Numbered from the stretch's first letter, positions 10,915-23,269 are shown. The stretch: 64,000 nt of DNA from Pollenia angustigena (GCA_930367215.1 OV884056.1:283756067-283820066), one strand, 5' to 3'. Notes: generated by a model from the sequence alone, not told the origin. Numbers and translations: made by a program.

Positions 10915-12683
10915 TTTTTTTAAACTACATAGTGCTATTGACCAACAAGTGTATGATAAATGGTGTCAACAGATTTCTTAGATTTAAGTGCAAGCTTTTT
11001 AGTACTTTTTAGTACAAACTTTGCGAAATTTTGAAAGCTATCCTTTAAAAGTTTATAAAATAAAAAACTGCCTTAATGAGCCTCTGTTTCCTAATTTAAA
11101 AACTGTAACAACTTCCATACTTATTCTGTAATTTTTAAACTGTGCAATGCAAAGAGCTTTCAGCAAATTACAATTAACAAAAGCTGACATGAGTTATCAA
11201 TTATTATCTGGTATCATCGCGTCAATAGTTTTTGCAAAGAAAGGTATTCAACAAAATAGAGGGAAAAGTTTTAGGTGAACGAAAAAACTATTTAAAATGA
11301 ATTAGTGGAATTAAAAATGTATACAATTATTTATTAAAGTAATTGTTTGTGTTATATACTTATGTATACTCGTTAATAAAAATCGTTACTTAATATCAAA
11401 CACAAAATTTGTTTTTTCTAATTTTTATAATTTTGGATCATTTTAAAGTTTCGACTGTGTAAAACTAAATATGGATTCTGGCAACACTGATTTCAATTAC
11501 TAAAAAATGGTGGCTAAACGAAAGAAAGAGAGAACTAGAGAGTTTTTAAGAGCATATTATATAAGAGAGTGAGAGAGAAAGAGGAAATGAAACTCGACAT
11601 TTGATGAATTGAAATCAACAGAAAACCACAACAACAACAAAATAACTTTTAACTACATAAGAGAAGAAGATAACTTGGCTAAAAAAAAATAGGTAATGCG
11701 GGTGAGTCGCTTACTGCCATTACTTGCTTTGTCTTTATGTATATGTAACATGAAATATTTATGTATCTGTATAACTTAAAGGTGTTTTATTTTGTATGTG
11801 CATTAATTTTATTATAGAAAAAGCACTAAATTACACAAGTGTATGTTTGGGTAAGTGCATAAGTTAAGACAAAATTTCCTTCATTGTTATTTTTTGCTGC
11901 TCCTCTCTGTTCACGAGGTGATGATACTGTTTGCTGTTGTTTTGTTGGTAAAATTGTTTTTGCTTTTGTTGTTGTTTTATTAAATAAAAACCTCCGAGAC
12001 GACATTAATACATGTACATATATATTGTATACGACCTTCACCTATTTCCCCCATTTTTTACCAATGACTTTTATTCAACATGAAATAAAACTGCAGCTAC
12101 AAACTCTTCATTAACAAACAACAGCAGCAGCATCCACAACAAGGAACGTCACAACAATCAACCACCCACGATTTTTACACAGTTTGTGTGAGTGTATGGG
12201 AGAATGTATTTGTATGCGCGTTTGTGAATATGTGAGTTTTGTAAACTCAAACATTAATACAAAGAGAACCTTTTAACTCTGCTTATTGCACTTTTCCTAC
12301 AACTTTAACTACTAACGCAGACAGTTTACAAAAGATTGGAATCGTTTTCTTATTTTAAAAATTTTTCTTCAAAGGAAAAATTTATTTCATTTTAACTTTT
12401 ATTATTGCCATTTTTTTATTAAAAAATTTCCTTTAAATAAAGAAATTTCTAAGATTTTGTTTTCATTAGAATTTATAGAGGACAACCGATTAAATATGTT
12501 TCGTAAAGCTTTTAAAAACCACTGATACTATAACATGTAACAGATATACATTTGGATATGCAGAGTCTTATACACCCTACGCCATGGTGCGATAAGAACA
12601 GAAAGTTATAAAGTGGTTAAGTGCACGATGTTAACTGTAAATAAAACAAATGGTTTTCAGTGAATTACTTTAAGTTTTATACC
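10915..12683. other. AT-rich spacer with simple repeats
   Basis: Contains purine-rich GAGAG tracts (11523-11585), CAACAA-type trinucleotides (about 11625-11640, 12118-12140) and complementary open frames of about 71-76 residues near 11826-12114 made of simple sequence. No motif, splice pattern or conserved domain is visible, so no gene is called. Confidence 0.5.
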
Positions 12684-13004
12684 CACACCACAATAGTGGA
12701 GAGGGTATTATGAATTTGTGCTGATGTGTGTAACACCTTAAAATATTGGTCCTACACCCATCTTAAAGTATACCGATCGACTCATAATCACTTTCTAAGT
12801 CGATCTAACGATGTCCGTCCGGCTGGCTGGCTGGCTGGCTGTCCATGTAACCTTGTGCGCAAAGTACAGGTTGCAATTTTGGTGATAATTTGATAAAATT
12901 TGGGACATAGGTTCTTGTTGGCACAAGGACCAAGCCTTTTGAAAATGTGGCGAATCGTAGGATAATATGGTCGGGCTTTACCGGCTTAACTTTCTTACTT
13001 GTTT
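12684..13004 (+). repeat. TATACCC-type dispersed repeat, short copy
   Basis: Starts near TATACCCACACCACAATAGT, runs through GTATACCGATCGACTCATAA, GATGTCCGTCC, a (CTGG)n tract (12820-12840) and CCTTGTGCGCAAAGTACAGG. It ends near GGTCGGGCTTTACCGGC and ACTTTCTTACTTGTTT. The same two ends occur at 57690-58393 (inverted) and partial forms at 27391 and 61540. It abuts and apparently truncates the transposase relic at 13005. Confidence 0.75.
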
Positions 13005-13822
13005 TTATTACGATAGAAGGATCCATGACAATAATGTGCGAAACAAAATATCGGCCAAATGCTCGCCACGGCTTCGGTGGCATACTTCTATCCGATGGTC
13101 CAAATCTTCAATGACTCTTGAGACATAACTGAGGTTCATTGTAGTTAATGCGCCGAATTATCTCATCCTTTAGCTTTTGAATTGTTCTTGGCTTATTGAC
13201 GTACAATTTTTCTTTTAAATATCCCCCAAAGAAAGATGTTCAACGGTATCAAATCAATGATCGTGGCGGCCAATTAACATCGCCACAACATGAGATAACA
13301 CGGCCATTAAATTTCGCGCGCAAAAGCGCCATTGTTTCGTTAGCTTTGTGGCAAGTGGCACCATCCTGTTGGAACCACATATCGTCCAGATCTATATCCT
13401 CAATTTCTGACCACAAGAAGTAACTTATCATCTCTCGATAGCGACCTTATTTTCGAAGAAGTACCGCCCGATGACGTCGCCAGCCAATAAACCGCACCAA
13501 ACAGTCACTCTTTGTGGCTGCATCGGCTTTACAACAATCTCGCGCGGATTCTCATTTGCCTAAATGCTTGTCCGCTTTCTGCTTGTTAACGAATCCACTG
13601 AGGTGAAAGTGTGTCTCATCGCTGACGATGATTTATTTTCTTTGTAAAGTCAACATTCTTTTTTATCTGTTCAACCAACCATTGAATTTGTGTACCTCTC
13701 CATGGTTGGATTTGTCAAACACTGGAACAAAGAAATTTCAAATTAAGGTTTGCAAAAACTTGACATTAAGGTGTGACTCACAATTAACATCGTGCATTAT
13801 GTTTAGACTACCCTTTATAAAT
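13005..13822 (-). pseudogene. DD41D mariner-type transposase relic (internal deletion derivative)
   Basis: On the minus strand an open piece at 13249-13431 carries MWFQQDGATCHKANETM, the second catalytic aspartate region of an insect Tc1/mariner transposase, then GRVISCCGDVNWPPRS. Upstream codons give fragments of the DETHFHLSGF region near the first aspartate. The 5' end (near 13822 on the plus strand, inverse AAAGGGTAGTC) matches the terminus at 20933. The DUF4817-type N-terminal domain is missing, with the same gap as the copy at 20933. Frameshifts and stops break the frame. The 3' terminus is replaced by the repeat at 12684-13004. Confidence 0.8.
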
Positions 13823-14161
13823 AGCGTTCTTTAGAAATAAACAAATCTGTTTTGTGCCACGCCCACTTCTTCACATCGTCAAACCAACTTCGCTACTCAT
13901 AAGGACCCAGAATATAGTGTCTGAGGCATTTTAACAGAACATCTTAAGTCGAGTAAGATAGCAAAAAAGTTTTAAAAAAAACTCGGTGAAAAAATAATTT
14001 TTATCAAATATTAAAATAATCCAAAATAAAAGAAAAATTCGTTTAAAATACAAAATTTTAATAACGTAAACAAAAATGTTTTTTGAATGAAAATTCGTAT
14101 GATTAACCACATTTTTTTAAATTTGACTTAAGATGTTTTGTCAAAATGCTAAAGATATATA
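13823..14161. other. AT-rich spacer
   Basis: No supported feature; A/T-rich with several short A-runs. Confidence 0.5.
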
Positions 14162-14752
14162 CATATCGCACCTGTTCATCAAAAGTAACACAACTCAAAA
14201 AATTCTATTTTCCACTTTTTTGAAGGAAACAGTGTATGATTACCATATCTAACGACTGTAAAATTTTTGGTATTCTATTTGTAATATTTCATGAGAGAAA
14301 TGCCTTTATGTCTTTCTTTGCGTACTCATATTGTTTGTTTTGATTCAATTAAAGAGTTGTAATTTTAGTTGCGTTGAAGTGTTCAAGGGTTATGGTGCTC
14401 AAATGAATCAGCAAAACTGTATTAATTCGAGTTGTGATTGTTTTCATGTTAAAAATCTGTTTATCAATAGCTGTTGATTTTGGGTTGTGATAAGCATAAC
14501 TTGAAATAATATTGACATGTAGATCAAAAAATTTCATGAAAACTGTATTAAATCAAAAATCCGTAATAATTTCGGAAAAAGGAAGAAGAGAAATAAATTT
14601 TGTGATTTTATTGAAATATTAGTGAGTTTCCTTTATAACATTATATTTGTTTATAACAATAATTCCATCATATTGGCGGAATTATTTTTTTGCCTCTACT
14701 GAAAACTTGTAAATTTTGAGCTGTGTTACTTTTGATGAACAGGTGCGATATG
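14162..14752. mobile_element. 591-bp TIR element with TA target duplication
   Basis: CATATCGCACCTGTTCATC at the left and its exact inverse at the right (ending GGTGCGATATG) give inverted repeats of ~35 bp reaching AAAAGTAACACAGCTCAAAA. A TA dinucleotide flanks each end (14160-14161, 14753-14754), typical of Tc1/mariner superfamily insertions. The interior has a 62-residue minus-strand frame without recognisable transposase motif, so it is non-autonomous. Confidence 0.85.
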
Positions 14753-14873
14753 TACTTTAAACGATATATGATCAATTGTAGAAATTACAAACGGAATGAC
14801 AAACTTATACATACATATGTTTTTTCCCAATTCCACCTGTGCTGAAGGTTGTAATAAAGCGTTCAACACAGCG

Positions 14874-15125
14874 CAAGGTATATTTATAGCAGGTAGTCTC
14901 GGAAAGCCAGCTGGTTATTTTTTATTTGCTTGTTTTGTGAAACAAACTGTCAAATGTTGTATAGTAAACAAGTAAACAAGGTTTTATGTCTTTATCTTTT
15001 TTGTCTCTTTTCAACCCCTTTGCTGTTTGACAGTTCGTATCACAAAACAACAATAAAAAGCCCTGTTGTTTGTTTTATTGTACAATTGTTGTAATCTCGC
15101 GGCTACCTGCTATAAATATACCTTG
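14874..15125. mobile_element. 252-bp MITE with 8-bp target duplication (hAT-like)
   Basis: CAAGGTATATTTATAGCAGG at the left matches the inverse CCTGCTATAAATATACCTTG at the right. Flanks are ACACAGCG (14866-14873) and GCACAGCG (15126-15133), an 8-bp duplication with one mismatch, as expected for hAT-type insertions. No coding capacity. Confidence 0.85.
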
Positions 15126-15507
15126 GCACAGCGTTTAAGAAGCTGCATTTGAGATAGTAAAAGTCATAAGATTGTGCTGTAACTTCGACATCTTCATTTG
15201 TCATTGGACAAAATAAACTGTTGCCTTTACTTCTGATTCATTAAATGAAAACAGTCGCAGTGAAGGCAAAAGCAAAAAACCAAATGTTGTACACAACAAA
15301 GAACATCGGCAGTCAACATGTTCGGAAGTGTTTGGTTTGACCGACTGAAACTTTTAAAAAATCCCGTAGTTAACGAAGATGGGACGTTGCGTTTGTGTTT
15401 TTGTTTTCCATATTTTTTTTAAATAATATTTTATTTATTTATTTTTTTTTTTTATATATTTAATAGATATTTATATTACATATTTACAATCTTAGAGATT
15501 AAATATT

Positions 15508-17015
15508 ACTATAGAGTTAAAACACGTCAAACCATCACGAAAAAATGGCATTTTCGGCATCAGCTCCTCCGATTTGAATGAAATTCAACACAAATGTTAT
15601 ATGTAATTGGACTTAAACAAAACATAAATTTCAGACCCCACATTCTTTCGGCATCCGAAATATGACGTCATAAAAATGTGAAAAATGTTTAAAAAAACAC
15701 AAAAGTCTCCTTACAAAAGGGGATAGAACTCTTGAACTACGCAAGATAATTTAGTTTTTTTGGTATCGTTTTAAAGGTGAAAGTGCACCCTTTAAAATGA
15801 TATGCATATTGTGTTTTTCTAAGAAAAGGTCAAAGCTCAATTATTGGGGTCTTGAGTTCAAAGCTCCATATCTAGAAAAGTATTTTTTTTAAAATTCTTA
15901 AAAAAATATATGTTAAGTATTATACCCTCTTCAACATTTGCAGAAAATTTAAAGGTGGAGACTCGATTGGTGTCAGAGTTATATACCAGAACGTGATTCT
16001 AAGTATGTTTTGTGTTCAAAAATCCCTTGTTGTTGTTGTATTTTAATTATTTTTTTCAGTATATCTGGAGAACGGCAAGAGCCAAAGTTTCCAAATTTAG
16101 TACACAAATTTTAGTTATCAATACACACCATCCCACAAAATGTGGGCGGGACTGGAGAAGTGGGCGTGGTACCTCCCGTACAAAAAATATCAAAAATTTT
16201 TTGTATCTGAACCGATTTTTCCGAGTTTTTCAGAGAATATTTCCTACTAAAGATTTCCGATCTTTTGATATATACGGCGTAACCATAGATCATATGACAG
16301 TCCAAAGATTCAGGTTTTTATACAATTTTTGATATTTCTTGTACGGGAGGTACCACGCCCACTTCTCCAATCCCGACCACATTTCGTGGGATGGTGTGTA
16401 TTGATAACTAAAATTTGTGTACAAAATTTGGAAACTTTGGCTCTTGCCGTTCTCCAGATATACTGAAAAAAATAATTAAAATACAACAACAACAAGGGAT
16501 TTTTGAACACAAAACATACTCAGAATCACGTTCTGGTATATAACTCTAACACCAATCGAGTCTCCACCTTTAAATTTTCTGCAAATGTTGAAGAGGGTAT
16601 AATACTTAACATATATTTTTTTAAGAATTTTAAAAAATATACTTTTCTAGATATGGAGCTTTGAACTCAAGACCCCAATAATTGAGCTTTGACCTTTTCT
16701 TAGAAAAACACAATATGCATATCATTTTAAAGGGTGCACTTTCACCTTTAAAACGTTACCAATAAAACTAAATTATCTTGCGTAGTTCAAGAGTTCTATC
16801 CCCTTTTGTAAGGAGACTTTTGAGGTTTTTTCACATTTTTCTCATCTTTTATGACGTCATATTTCGGAAGCCGAAAGAATCTGGGGTCTGAAAATTTATG
16901 TTTTGTTAAAGTCCAATAACATTCAACATTTGTGTTGAATTTCATTCAAATCGGAGGTGATGATGCCGAACGACTTAACGGTTTGACATGGATTCACTCT
17001 ATATTATCTATATTT
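15508..17015. mobile_element. 1.5-kb palindromic element, ~690-bp arms
   Basis: The left arm (about 15508-16200) and right arm (about 16325-17015) are inverted copies with high identity, around a ~125-bp spacer. Landmarks include GACGTCATA, AAGGGTGCACTTTCACC, ATCGAGTCTCCACC, GGTACCACGCCCACTTCTCC and CAACAACAACAAGGGATTTT. Termini pair as TATAGAGT / ACTCTATA. Open frames of 66-106 residues repeat in both arms and carry no motif, so I treat them as non-coding. Confidence 0.85.
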
Positions 17016-17105
17016 GGCATAACATGATAGTTGTGAGCCAGATTGGCATATATAAACCTATGAGTTATTTCATTTATTAACGTTGTTTCCAAATTTATAC
17101 AGAGT

Positions 17106-18140
17106 TTATTCAAATTCATTTAATATTAGTTTTCTGTATTTAAGACAAATTTCCAAATATTTATACAATGTAAAGTAATCAAATTCAAAACCATTTAATA
17201 TATTCAGAACTTCATTCAAATCTAAGGTAGTTTTCCCAAAATATTTTAATCTGTACTCGTTGTATATTGGACATATTCCAATTAGGTGTAGAGTGTTTTC
17301 TGTAGCGTCTAGATTACAAAGTGCGCACAGGCCAACTGATGCACTTTTGAAGGTCCTGGCATTAATATCTAATAATCCACCTCTTGCTCTTATTATTAAA
17401 CTTGCAGCTCGAGAAGACAAATCTAAAGCAGAAAGGGGTTTCATGCAATAATCAACTTGCGAATATAAATCGTGAAATTGAGAGTTTCTTGCGTCAACCA
17501 ATAGATCGTCTCTTTCCTTAGTTGATAAAAGGTCCAGAATTTGTTTTGAGTATAGACATATAGGGTTTTCAGCATTGTCGGGTACAAATTTAATATTTCC
17601 ACATAAAGTGATCCATTCCTCTGCCCAATACGTCTTTTTTGCTATTACCTTTTTAGCTAAAATACATGGCAATCTGCAACTAGTCATGCGCAGTGCTTTA
17701 TTAATGTAATCAAAGTGGAGCTTTAAAGTATTAACATATAAAGAGTTTAAGCCAGTTTCAATATAAAGCATGTAATTTGGTGTATTGCTTGGTAAAAGAA
17801 GCATATTTTTTATAAAAAACCTGAACAATTTTTCAACTTCATCATATTTTTTAAAACCCCAGATTTGGGCTCCGTAAAACATAATAGATTTTGATGCTGC
17901 ATTAAATATTTTTAGTTTGTTGCTGTTTGAAATTTTGGGGTGGTTTATGTATCTTGCCCATGTTGAAGAAATCGCCATTTTAGAAGTAGTTAATTTATTT
18001 TCTATATGTTTTTTGAAAGACAAGTTGAAATTAAGGTCCATGCCCAAATATCTGTAGTTATTAACGATTTCTATGTCATCTTCGCCATAATTCCATTTCA
18101 GATTACTTGATATTCTTGTTCCACTGCGAAATATTAATTT
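17106..18140 (-). pseudogene. 5'-truncated non-LTR retrotransposon ORF2, C-terminal part
   Basis: A minus-strand frame of about 340 residues from near 18140 to a stop at 17106. It covers the segment after the reverse transcriptase core: IEIVNNYRYLGMDL, then SIMFYGAQIWGFKKYDEVEK, and a C-terminal zinc-knuckle-like CALC...HLIGIC. These are typical of LINE ORF2 proteins after the palm domain. The palm motifs (FADD) are missing, so the copy is 5'-truncated, but the surviving frame is intact, which suggests fairly recent insertion. Codons upstream of 18140 look like flanking AT-rich DNA. The 3' region (about 17016-17105) adjoins the palindrome. Confidence 0.85.
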
Positions 18141-18431
18141 TAAATAATACATGCGTACATAAATACATAAATATGTACATACATATTTATTTATTTTTAA
18201 GCTTAACAAATCTTTTTAATTTTTTGAAATTAAATAAAACTTTAAACAACATTATCGCTTTCATATACATACAATGAACACAACGTCCCATCTTCGTTAA
18301 CTTCGGGATTTATTAAAAGTTTCAGTCTGTCAAACCAAAAACTTGCAAACCTTGCAACTTTTCGTTTTTTGCTTTTGCCTTCACTGCGACTGTTTTCATT
18401 TAATGAATCAGAAGTAAAAGCAACGGTTTAT

Positions 18432-19906
18432 TTTTTTCTATTGAAAAATCAGAAAGTGGAAGAAGAAGCAATTTTTTGATTTTGACTGCACCTTTTTAAA
18501 CCCTGGTTCAACATTTAATGCTTTCAAATCTCTGCCACTTCTGCTTAGTGTCCCACTCTGGCACCACCCACTAAACCAGTTTTATTTTATATCTCTATTA
18601 AACACAACAACAGCAGCAGCAACATCAACAACAAAAACACAATAAAAATCTCATTCGTGCAACATTCTTCAAAAAGTTGTATGTTAAGTGAGACATTATC
18701 CATGCACATTTAGCCACCAGCCATGACACTTTTCTTGTAGATTTTTTTTTTTTGTTTTTTAATATTTTAACACAAGCGTTATTTATTTAAACATACAAAC
18801 CCATGCACACTTATTTTTAAAATTCATAAACATCTGTTTGCATGTATATGTATTTTGTATTTGTTTTATGCAAAAAATATAGTTTAAAATTTATTTAATG
18901 CACGCATTTTGTAAGAAATCTGTAGATTCGTTTTGTACTCTTTTAAACATGTTTAAATGTGTATGAGTGCTAATGTCTGAGTTTGTTTTTATATTATTTT
19001 TACCGTTATTTATTTATGCATGTTGTGTTGTTTTTGTTGTTGCGTATGATAACATTTGAGAGCATATTTTATTCAAGTACTATTTTATTAATTATGGCAG
19101 CAGATACATACACAGATAAAATTAAAACATTAATAAAATTGTTTTTTTTTATATTATTGTTGTGACAGTATGTTTGTATAATTGCAATTTGTTTCATGTT
19201 GTTTTCTTTAATAATTTTGTTTTACTGATTCAGTGTAAAATAAAAATAGAATTTACAGTTTGTACAACATTAGGGTGGAACGTAACAATTTTTTTGCAAA
19301 TTTCAAATGGCACTTAAATGTTGCCTTTAATTCTCAGGTACATGGGAAAAATAATAAAATAATTGGGAGCTGTATTAAGCCCTCTACCGCAGCATCAGTA
19401 TTTTGAAAATTAGTTCAAATCGATTTGTGAAAAATCATGTGATGCAATAGGTATTAAAAAATTCATTATAGTTGTAATTAATTACACTCAAACTACTTAC
19501 AATTTTAATATATAAAAGACAAACTTAAGATGATCAATTTTTAAATTCCTAAGTTATTGTCATGTCTTAAATAAAAAAAAAAAAAACATTTTCAAAGCTG
19601 AACAGGGATATGAAATTAATTTAAGGGGGTTCAAACGATCACACAAGTTGTACGTTGTTTGACGAAAATGCTTCACTGTTCTTATTATTGTTTGACAATT
19701 GCCAAAAAACAATAATAAGTTTTTTATGGGTTTGTTAGTGTTTTTACAGAAAAAATGTTCACCAAAATGTATGCCAATAAACAAATTTGTTTCGAAAATG
19801 ATTCATACGTTCACGCAATAAAATAAGTTTTACATTGTTTAATACATGTCTCTCCAATCGTTCAGTCAAAACAACAATTGTGCTGATCGGATCAAAATAT
19901 ACTGAG
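18432..19906. other. AT-rich spacer
   Basis: CAACAACAGCAGCAGCAACA lies near 18605-18625. Otherwise AT-rich DNA with short frames lacking motifs. A small imperfect hairpin (ACAATAATAAG) occurs near 19680-19720. Confidence 0.5.
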
Positions 19907-20051
19907 TTACTGGCTTCAAGGGCCAAATACACTTGTCAAATGCTTGTCCAGCGGACGAATTCATTATGTACGTGTGCTGGACGTAAAATTCGCCGTCATA
20001 TATAAATTTCTTGATTTTCCATCCAGCATCGTCGGTGTGACACATACAAAC
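19907..20051. repeat. Left copy of ~140-bp direct repeat flanking a LINE
   Basis: TTACTGGCTTC to GACACATACAAAC. The same sequence returns at 20587-20724, with CCAGCG.ACGAATTCATTAT and CGTCGGTGTGACACATACAA. A few substitutions and a 7-bp length difference separate the copies. Probably a long target-site duplication. Confidence 0.85.
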
Positions 20052-20586
20052 TTTATACACATCACTTGTGAGACCTATTTTGGAGTATGCTTACATAATT
20101 TGGGACCCTATGTACCAAACTTATATCGATAGGATAGAATCTGGGCAAAAACAATTCCTGTTGTTCTGTCTTCGAAGTTTAAATTTCAACCCATTAAGTC
20201 TTCCATCATATACCAGCAGACTCGCCCTTGTTAAGCTTAAATGTCTCGTTTCTATTGAATATTATTAACGGTGATGTTTGTTTTGGTTTTCTGATCAACA
20301 ATATTTCGTTCACCATTCCTCAACGACCAACACGTTACTTCTCACCATTATCCGTTCAGTTTTTTAGAGCTAATTATGCAAACGCTGACCCTCTCAGGAG
20401 AATGTGTATTCAATTTAATGAACTGTATAGATTTATAGATTTTTTTTAAATACTAATGTAACTAAAAGTAAAATAATAATTTTTTTAAATTCATAATTAA
20501 TTATTTTATTTGAGTTATTAACATTTGTGATGTATAAATAGTCTGTAAGGATTAATTCCATAGACGAATAAATTAAAAAAATTAAA
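20052..20586 (+). pseudogene. LINE fragment (jockey-like), C-terminal coding part and 3' tail
   Basis: Reading starts in the segment SLVRPILEYAYIIWDP (about 20062), then QFLLFCLR and LPSYTSRLALVKL. A frameshift near 20250 moves the frame to LNVSFLLNIINGDVCF and a stretch ending YRFIDFF, after which a stop follows. Every block aligns with the pseudogene at 45109-46127, so both belong to one family. The 3' end has TAAGGATTAATTCCATAGAC followed by an A-rich tail. Heavily 5'-truncated. Confidence 0.85.
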
Positions 20587-20724
20587 TTACTGGCCTCAAA
20601 TACACTTGTCAAATGCTTGTCCAGCGGGCGAATTCATTATGTACGTGTGCTGGACGTTAAATTCGCCGTCAAATATAAATTTCTTGATTTTCCATCCAAC
20701 ATCGTCGGTGTGACACATACAAAC
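20587..20724. repeat. Right copy of ~140-bp direct repeat flanking a LINE
   Basis: Begins TTACTGGCCTCAAATACAC directly after the A-rich LINE tail and ends GACACATACAAAC. It matches 19907-20051. Confidence 0.85.
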
Positions 20725-20932
20725 ACATTTTAACTAATACTACCACAATGCTTGATGATTATTTTGATTTTTGATTTTTTGATTTTTTTTATTCAAATAA
20801 ATTTTGTCTGCAAAATAAAATCGTCCTTTTCACTAAATTCTCCTCGATTTAAAAATCCTTTTATTCGCCACAAAATTATTTTTTACGTGTAGGCTTAAAA
20901 GAAATATTATTTAAGCAAATTAAAACTAAAAA

Positions 20933-21812
20933 AAAGGGTGGTCCAACCATAATGCAGGTTTTTAATTACGAGTCCCAACTTAACGTCAAGCTTATTTTAA
21001 ATTTCTTTGTTTCAGTGTTTGACGAATCCAACCATGGAGAGCTACACAAATTCAATGGTTGGTTGAGCAGATAGAAGTGAATGGTAACTTTACAAAGAAA
21101 ATCATTGTCAGCGACGAGACACACTTTCATCTCGGTGAATTCGTTAACAAGCAGACAAGCATTTGGGCAAATGAGAATCCACGAGAGATTGTTGAAAAGA
21201 TGCAGCCGATGCAGCCACAAAGAGTGATTGTTTGATGCGGTTTATGGGCTGGCGGCCGTACTTCTTCGAACATGAGATCGGCCAAGCAGTTAACGTGAAT
21301 GGTGTTTGCTAACGCGAGATGATAGCAAAGTTCTTGTGGCCAGAAATTGAGGAAATGGGCTTGGACGATATATGGTTCCAACAGGATGGTGCCATTTGCC
21401 ACACAGCCAACGAAGCAATGGATCTTTTATGCATGAAATTCAATGGTCGTGTTATCTCACGTCGTGGTGATGTTAATTGTCCGTCACGATCATGTAATTT
21501 GACACCGTTGGACTTCTTTGTTTGGGAATATTTAAAAGAAAAATAAGCCAAGAACAATTCTAGAGCTAAAGGATGAGATAATTCGTCATATTTCTGATAT
21601 TGATCCTCAATTATGTCTCAAGAGTCATTGAAAATATGTACCAACCGATAGAGGTATGCCACCGAAGCCGGGACGAGCATTTGGCCGATATTTTGTTTTA
21701 CACATTATTGTCATGGATCCTTCTATCGTAATAAAAAATATTAAAATAATTCTCGGAAAACTATTTGTTTTATTTACAATTAACATCGTGCGTTCTGGTT
21801 GGACCACCCTTT
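20933..21812 (+). pseudogene. DD41D ('rosa'-like) transposon, 880-bp deletion derivative
   Basis: Both ends are kept: AAAGGGTGGTCCAACC at the left and GGTTGGACCACCCTTT at the right. Broken coding sequence on the plus strand includes DETHFHLGEFVNKQ (first aspartate), DDIWFQQDGAICHTANEA (second) and NLTPLDFFVWEYLKEK (third). I count 41 residues between the second and third catalytic aspartates, which fits the DD41D group of Tc1/mariner transposases. The N-terminal helix-turn-helix region is absent, and stops or frameshifts occur at about 21236, 21292 and 21310. It therefore looks like an internally deleted, inactive copy. Confidence 0.85.
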
Positions 21813-23269
21813 AGATTTATCGGTAAAATTAAAAAAAAAATTTGGATATAATTTATGTAGAAGCAAGATTTTGGAGGTATTAAAATTTATTAAATGACTT
21901 TGTTTTCCTTCAAACACCGACGCACTACCCTATTGTACATAAATATGTATGATTTTTTATTTATTTTTTCAATAGAACATAAACAACTGTATTTCATTAA
22001 TTAATTAAAAATTGATGTAGCATGAATATGTCAATAAGGTGGGTGTAGTAACAAGCACAGTGGGCTGGAAGTATGAAAAGTGTTTAGTTTAAATTTCTTT
22101 ATCTGTGGTTTACTCACTTTGTTTACACAGAGCCAAGCCATAACAGTTAAAAATTTTGCGTTTTTATTTACACAGAAAAAAATAAAAATTGATTTCAATT
22201 AAAAAATTTGTGATATTAATTAAAAAATTAATTAAATTTGCACCAGTAAACAAATTAATAGTGTTAATTAAACCAGTTAATAGTATTAAATTAACGTTTA
22301 ATTTACTTTATTAAATTTTTAATTAAAACTGATTTTATTTTTGATTAATGCTTTAATTGGTGAACAATTTTGGAAAATTTTTTCTGTGTATGAATGGGTC
22401 CTAAAAATTGTTTTTTTAAAAATTATACGCCGAAAATAGTTGGGTACCTAAATAGATTTTCTTAATTTTAATTCTTAGTTAAAAAAATTATGTTTCTTAA
22501 ATTCTAACAAAATCTAGAAGGCTTTAAAAAATTATTTGAATTGGTTTTTTTTTTTGTCTTTATCAAGACACATTCAAAAGGTAAATGTATGTAAATACAG
22601 TACGCCCTCGGGTTATGCAACAGGTTGGGTTTAAGGGCTGTTGCAAAATTTAAACAGCCAATTTAGTGCTCTAATCTATTGAAAGTATTTTGTTTCCTAT
22701 TAAATTATTTATGTATAAGCATACAAATGTTTATGTATATTAAAGTGTACATACTTTAATACATGTGCATATTTATGTATATATACATATCCACAAATTT
22801 GGTTATATAATGAAAATAATGGGCATGCATTTTTTTTTTTTTTTTAATTTTATTGTTATGAAAGTGTTTAAAACCGTACATTAATTAAAAAAAAATCTGA
22901 AATTTTTAATTTTTCCTCTCGAAAAAAAATATATTTTTGTAACGCAGATTCACGAAGCTCTTAAACAACTAAAATCTCTTTTTACTAATTTTGTTTTCTA
23001 CGGTCCATTTTATACAATTGGTAAAATAATTATTTATTTATCTTAATTTTGTTTTAGGAAGGCCAGACTCATTAATAATAACTTCTACGTCATCATTACT
23101 TTCACTTACTTCTGAATATAAGTCAGCTTCTGTTAATCATTTTATATGCATACACACTTGGTTTAACTTAAAACTAGCGATAAAAACCAGTTTGTATATA
23201 AAAATAAAATCAAACGGAGTACACTAAAACGAAAATAAATGTCAATAAGACATGATTGGTCCATAGCTT
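21813..23269. other. AT-rich spacer with an ACACAGAAAAAA TIR element
   Basis: At 22170-22389 ACACAGAAAAAA and the inverse TTTTTTCTGTGT bound a 220-bp almost pure A/T block of AATTAATT motifs, probably a small TIR element. At 22598 CAGTACGCCCTCGGGTTATG after TA looks like a lone pogo-type terminus; no partner end was found. A T-run lies at 22829-22843. No gene recognised. Confidence 0.5.

Larger units (their letters stand above)
15211..18431. mobile_element. Outer foldback shell with nested insertions
   Basis: The arm 15211-15393 (TTCTGATTCATTAAATGAAA, CAGTCGCAGTGAAGGCAAAA, GTTAACGAAGATGGGACGTT) is repeated inverted at 18279-18431. The left arm has an extra ~45-bp segment (15281-15328) compared with the right. 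Between the arms lie a 1.5-kb palindrome and a LINE fragment, which I interpret as later insertions. No transposase is visible. Confidence 0.7.

Noticed and set aside
11826..12114. Overlapping frames on both strands rich in simple amino-acid runs
   Set aside because: Generated by TTG/CAA trinucleotide DNA.
16012..16510. Two near-identical open frames on opposite strands
   Set aside because: They are the two arms of the 1.5-kb palindrome read in mirror; no domain is visible.
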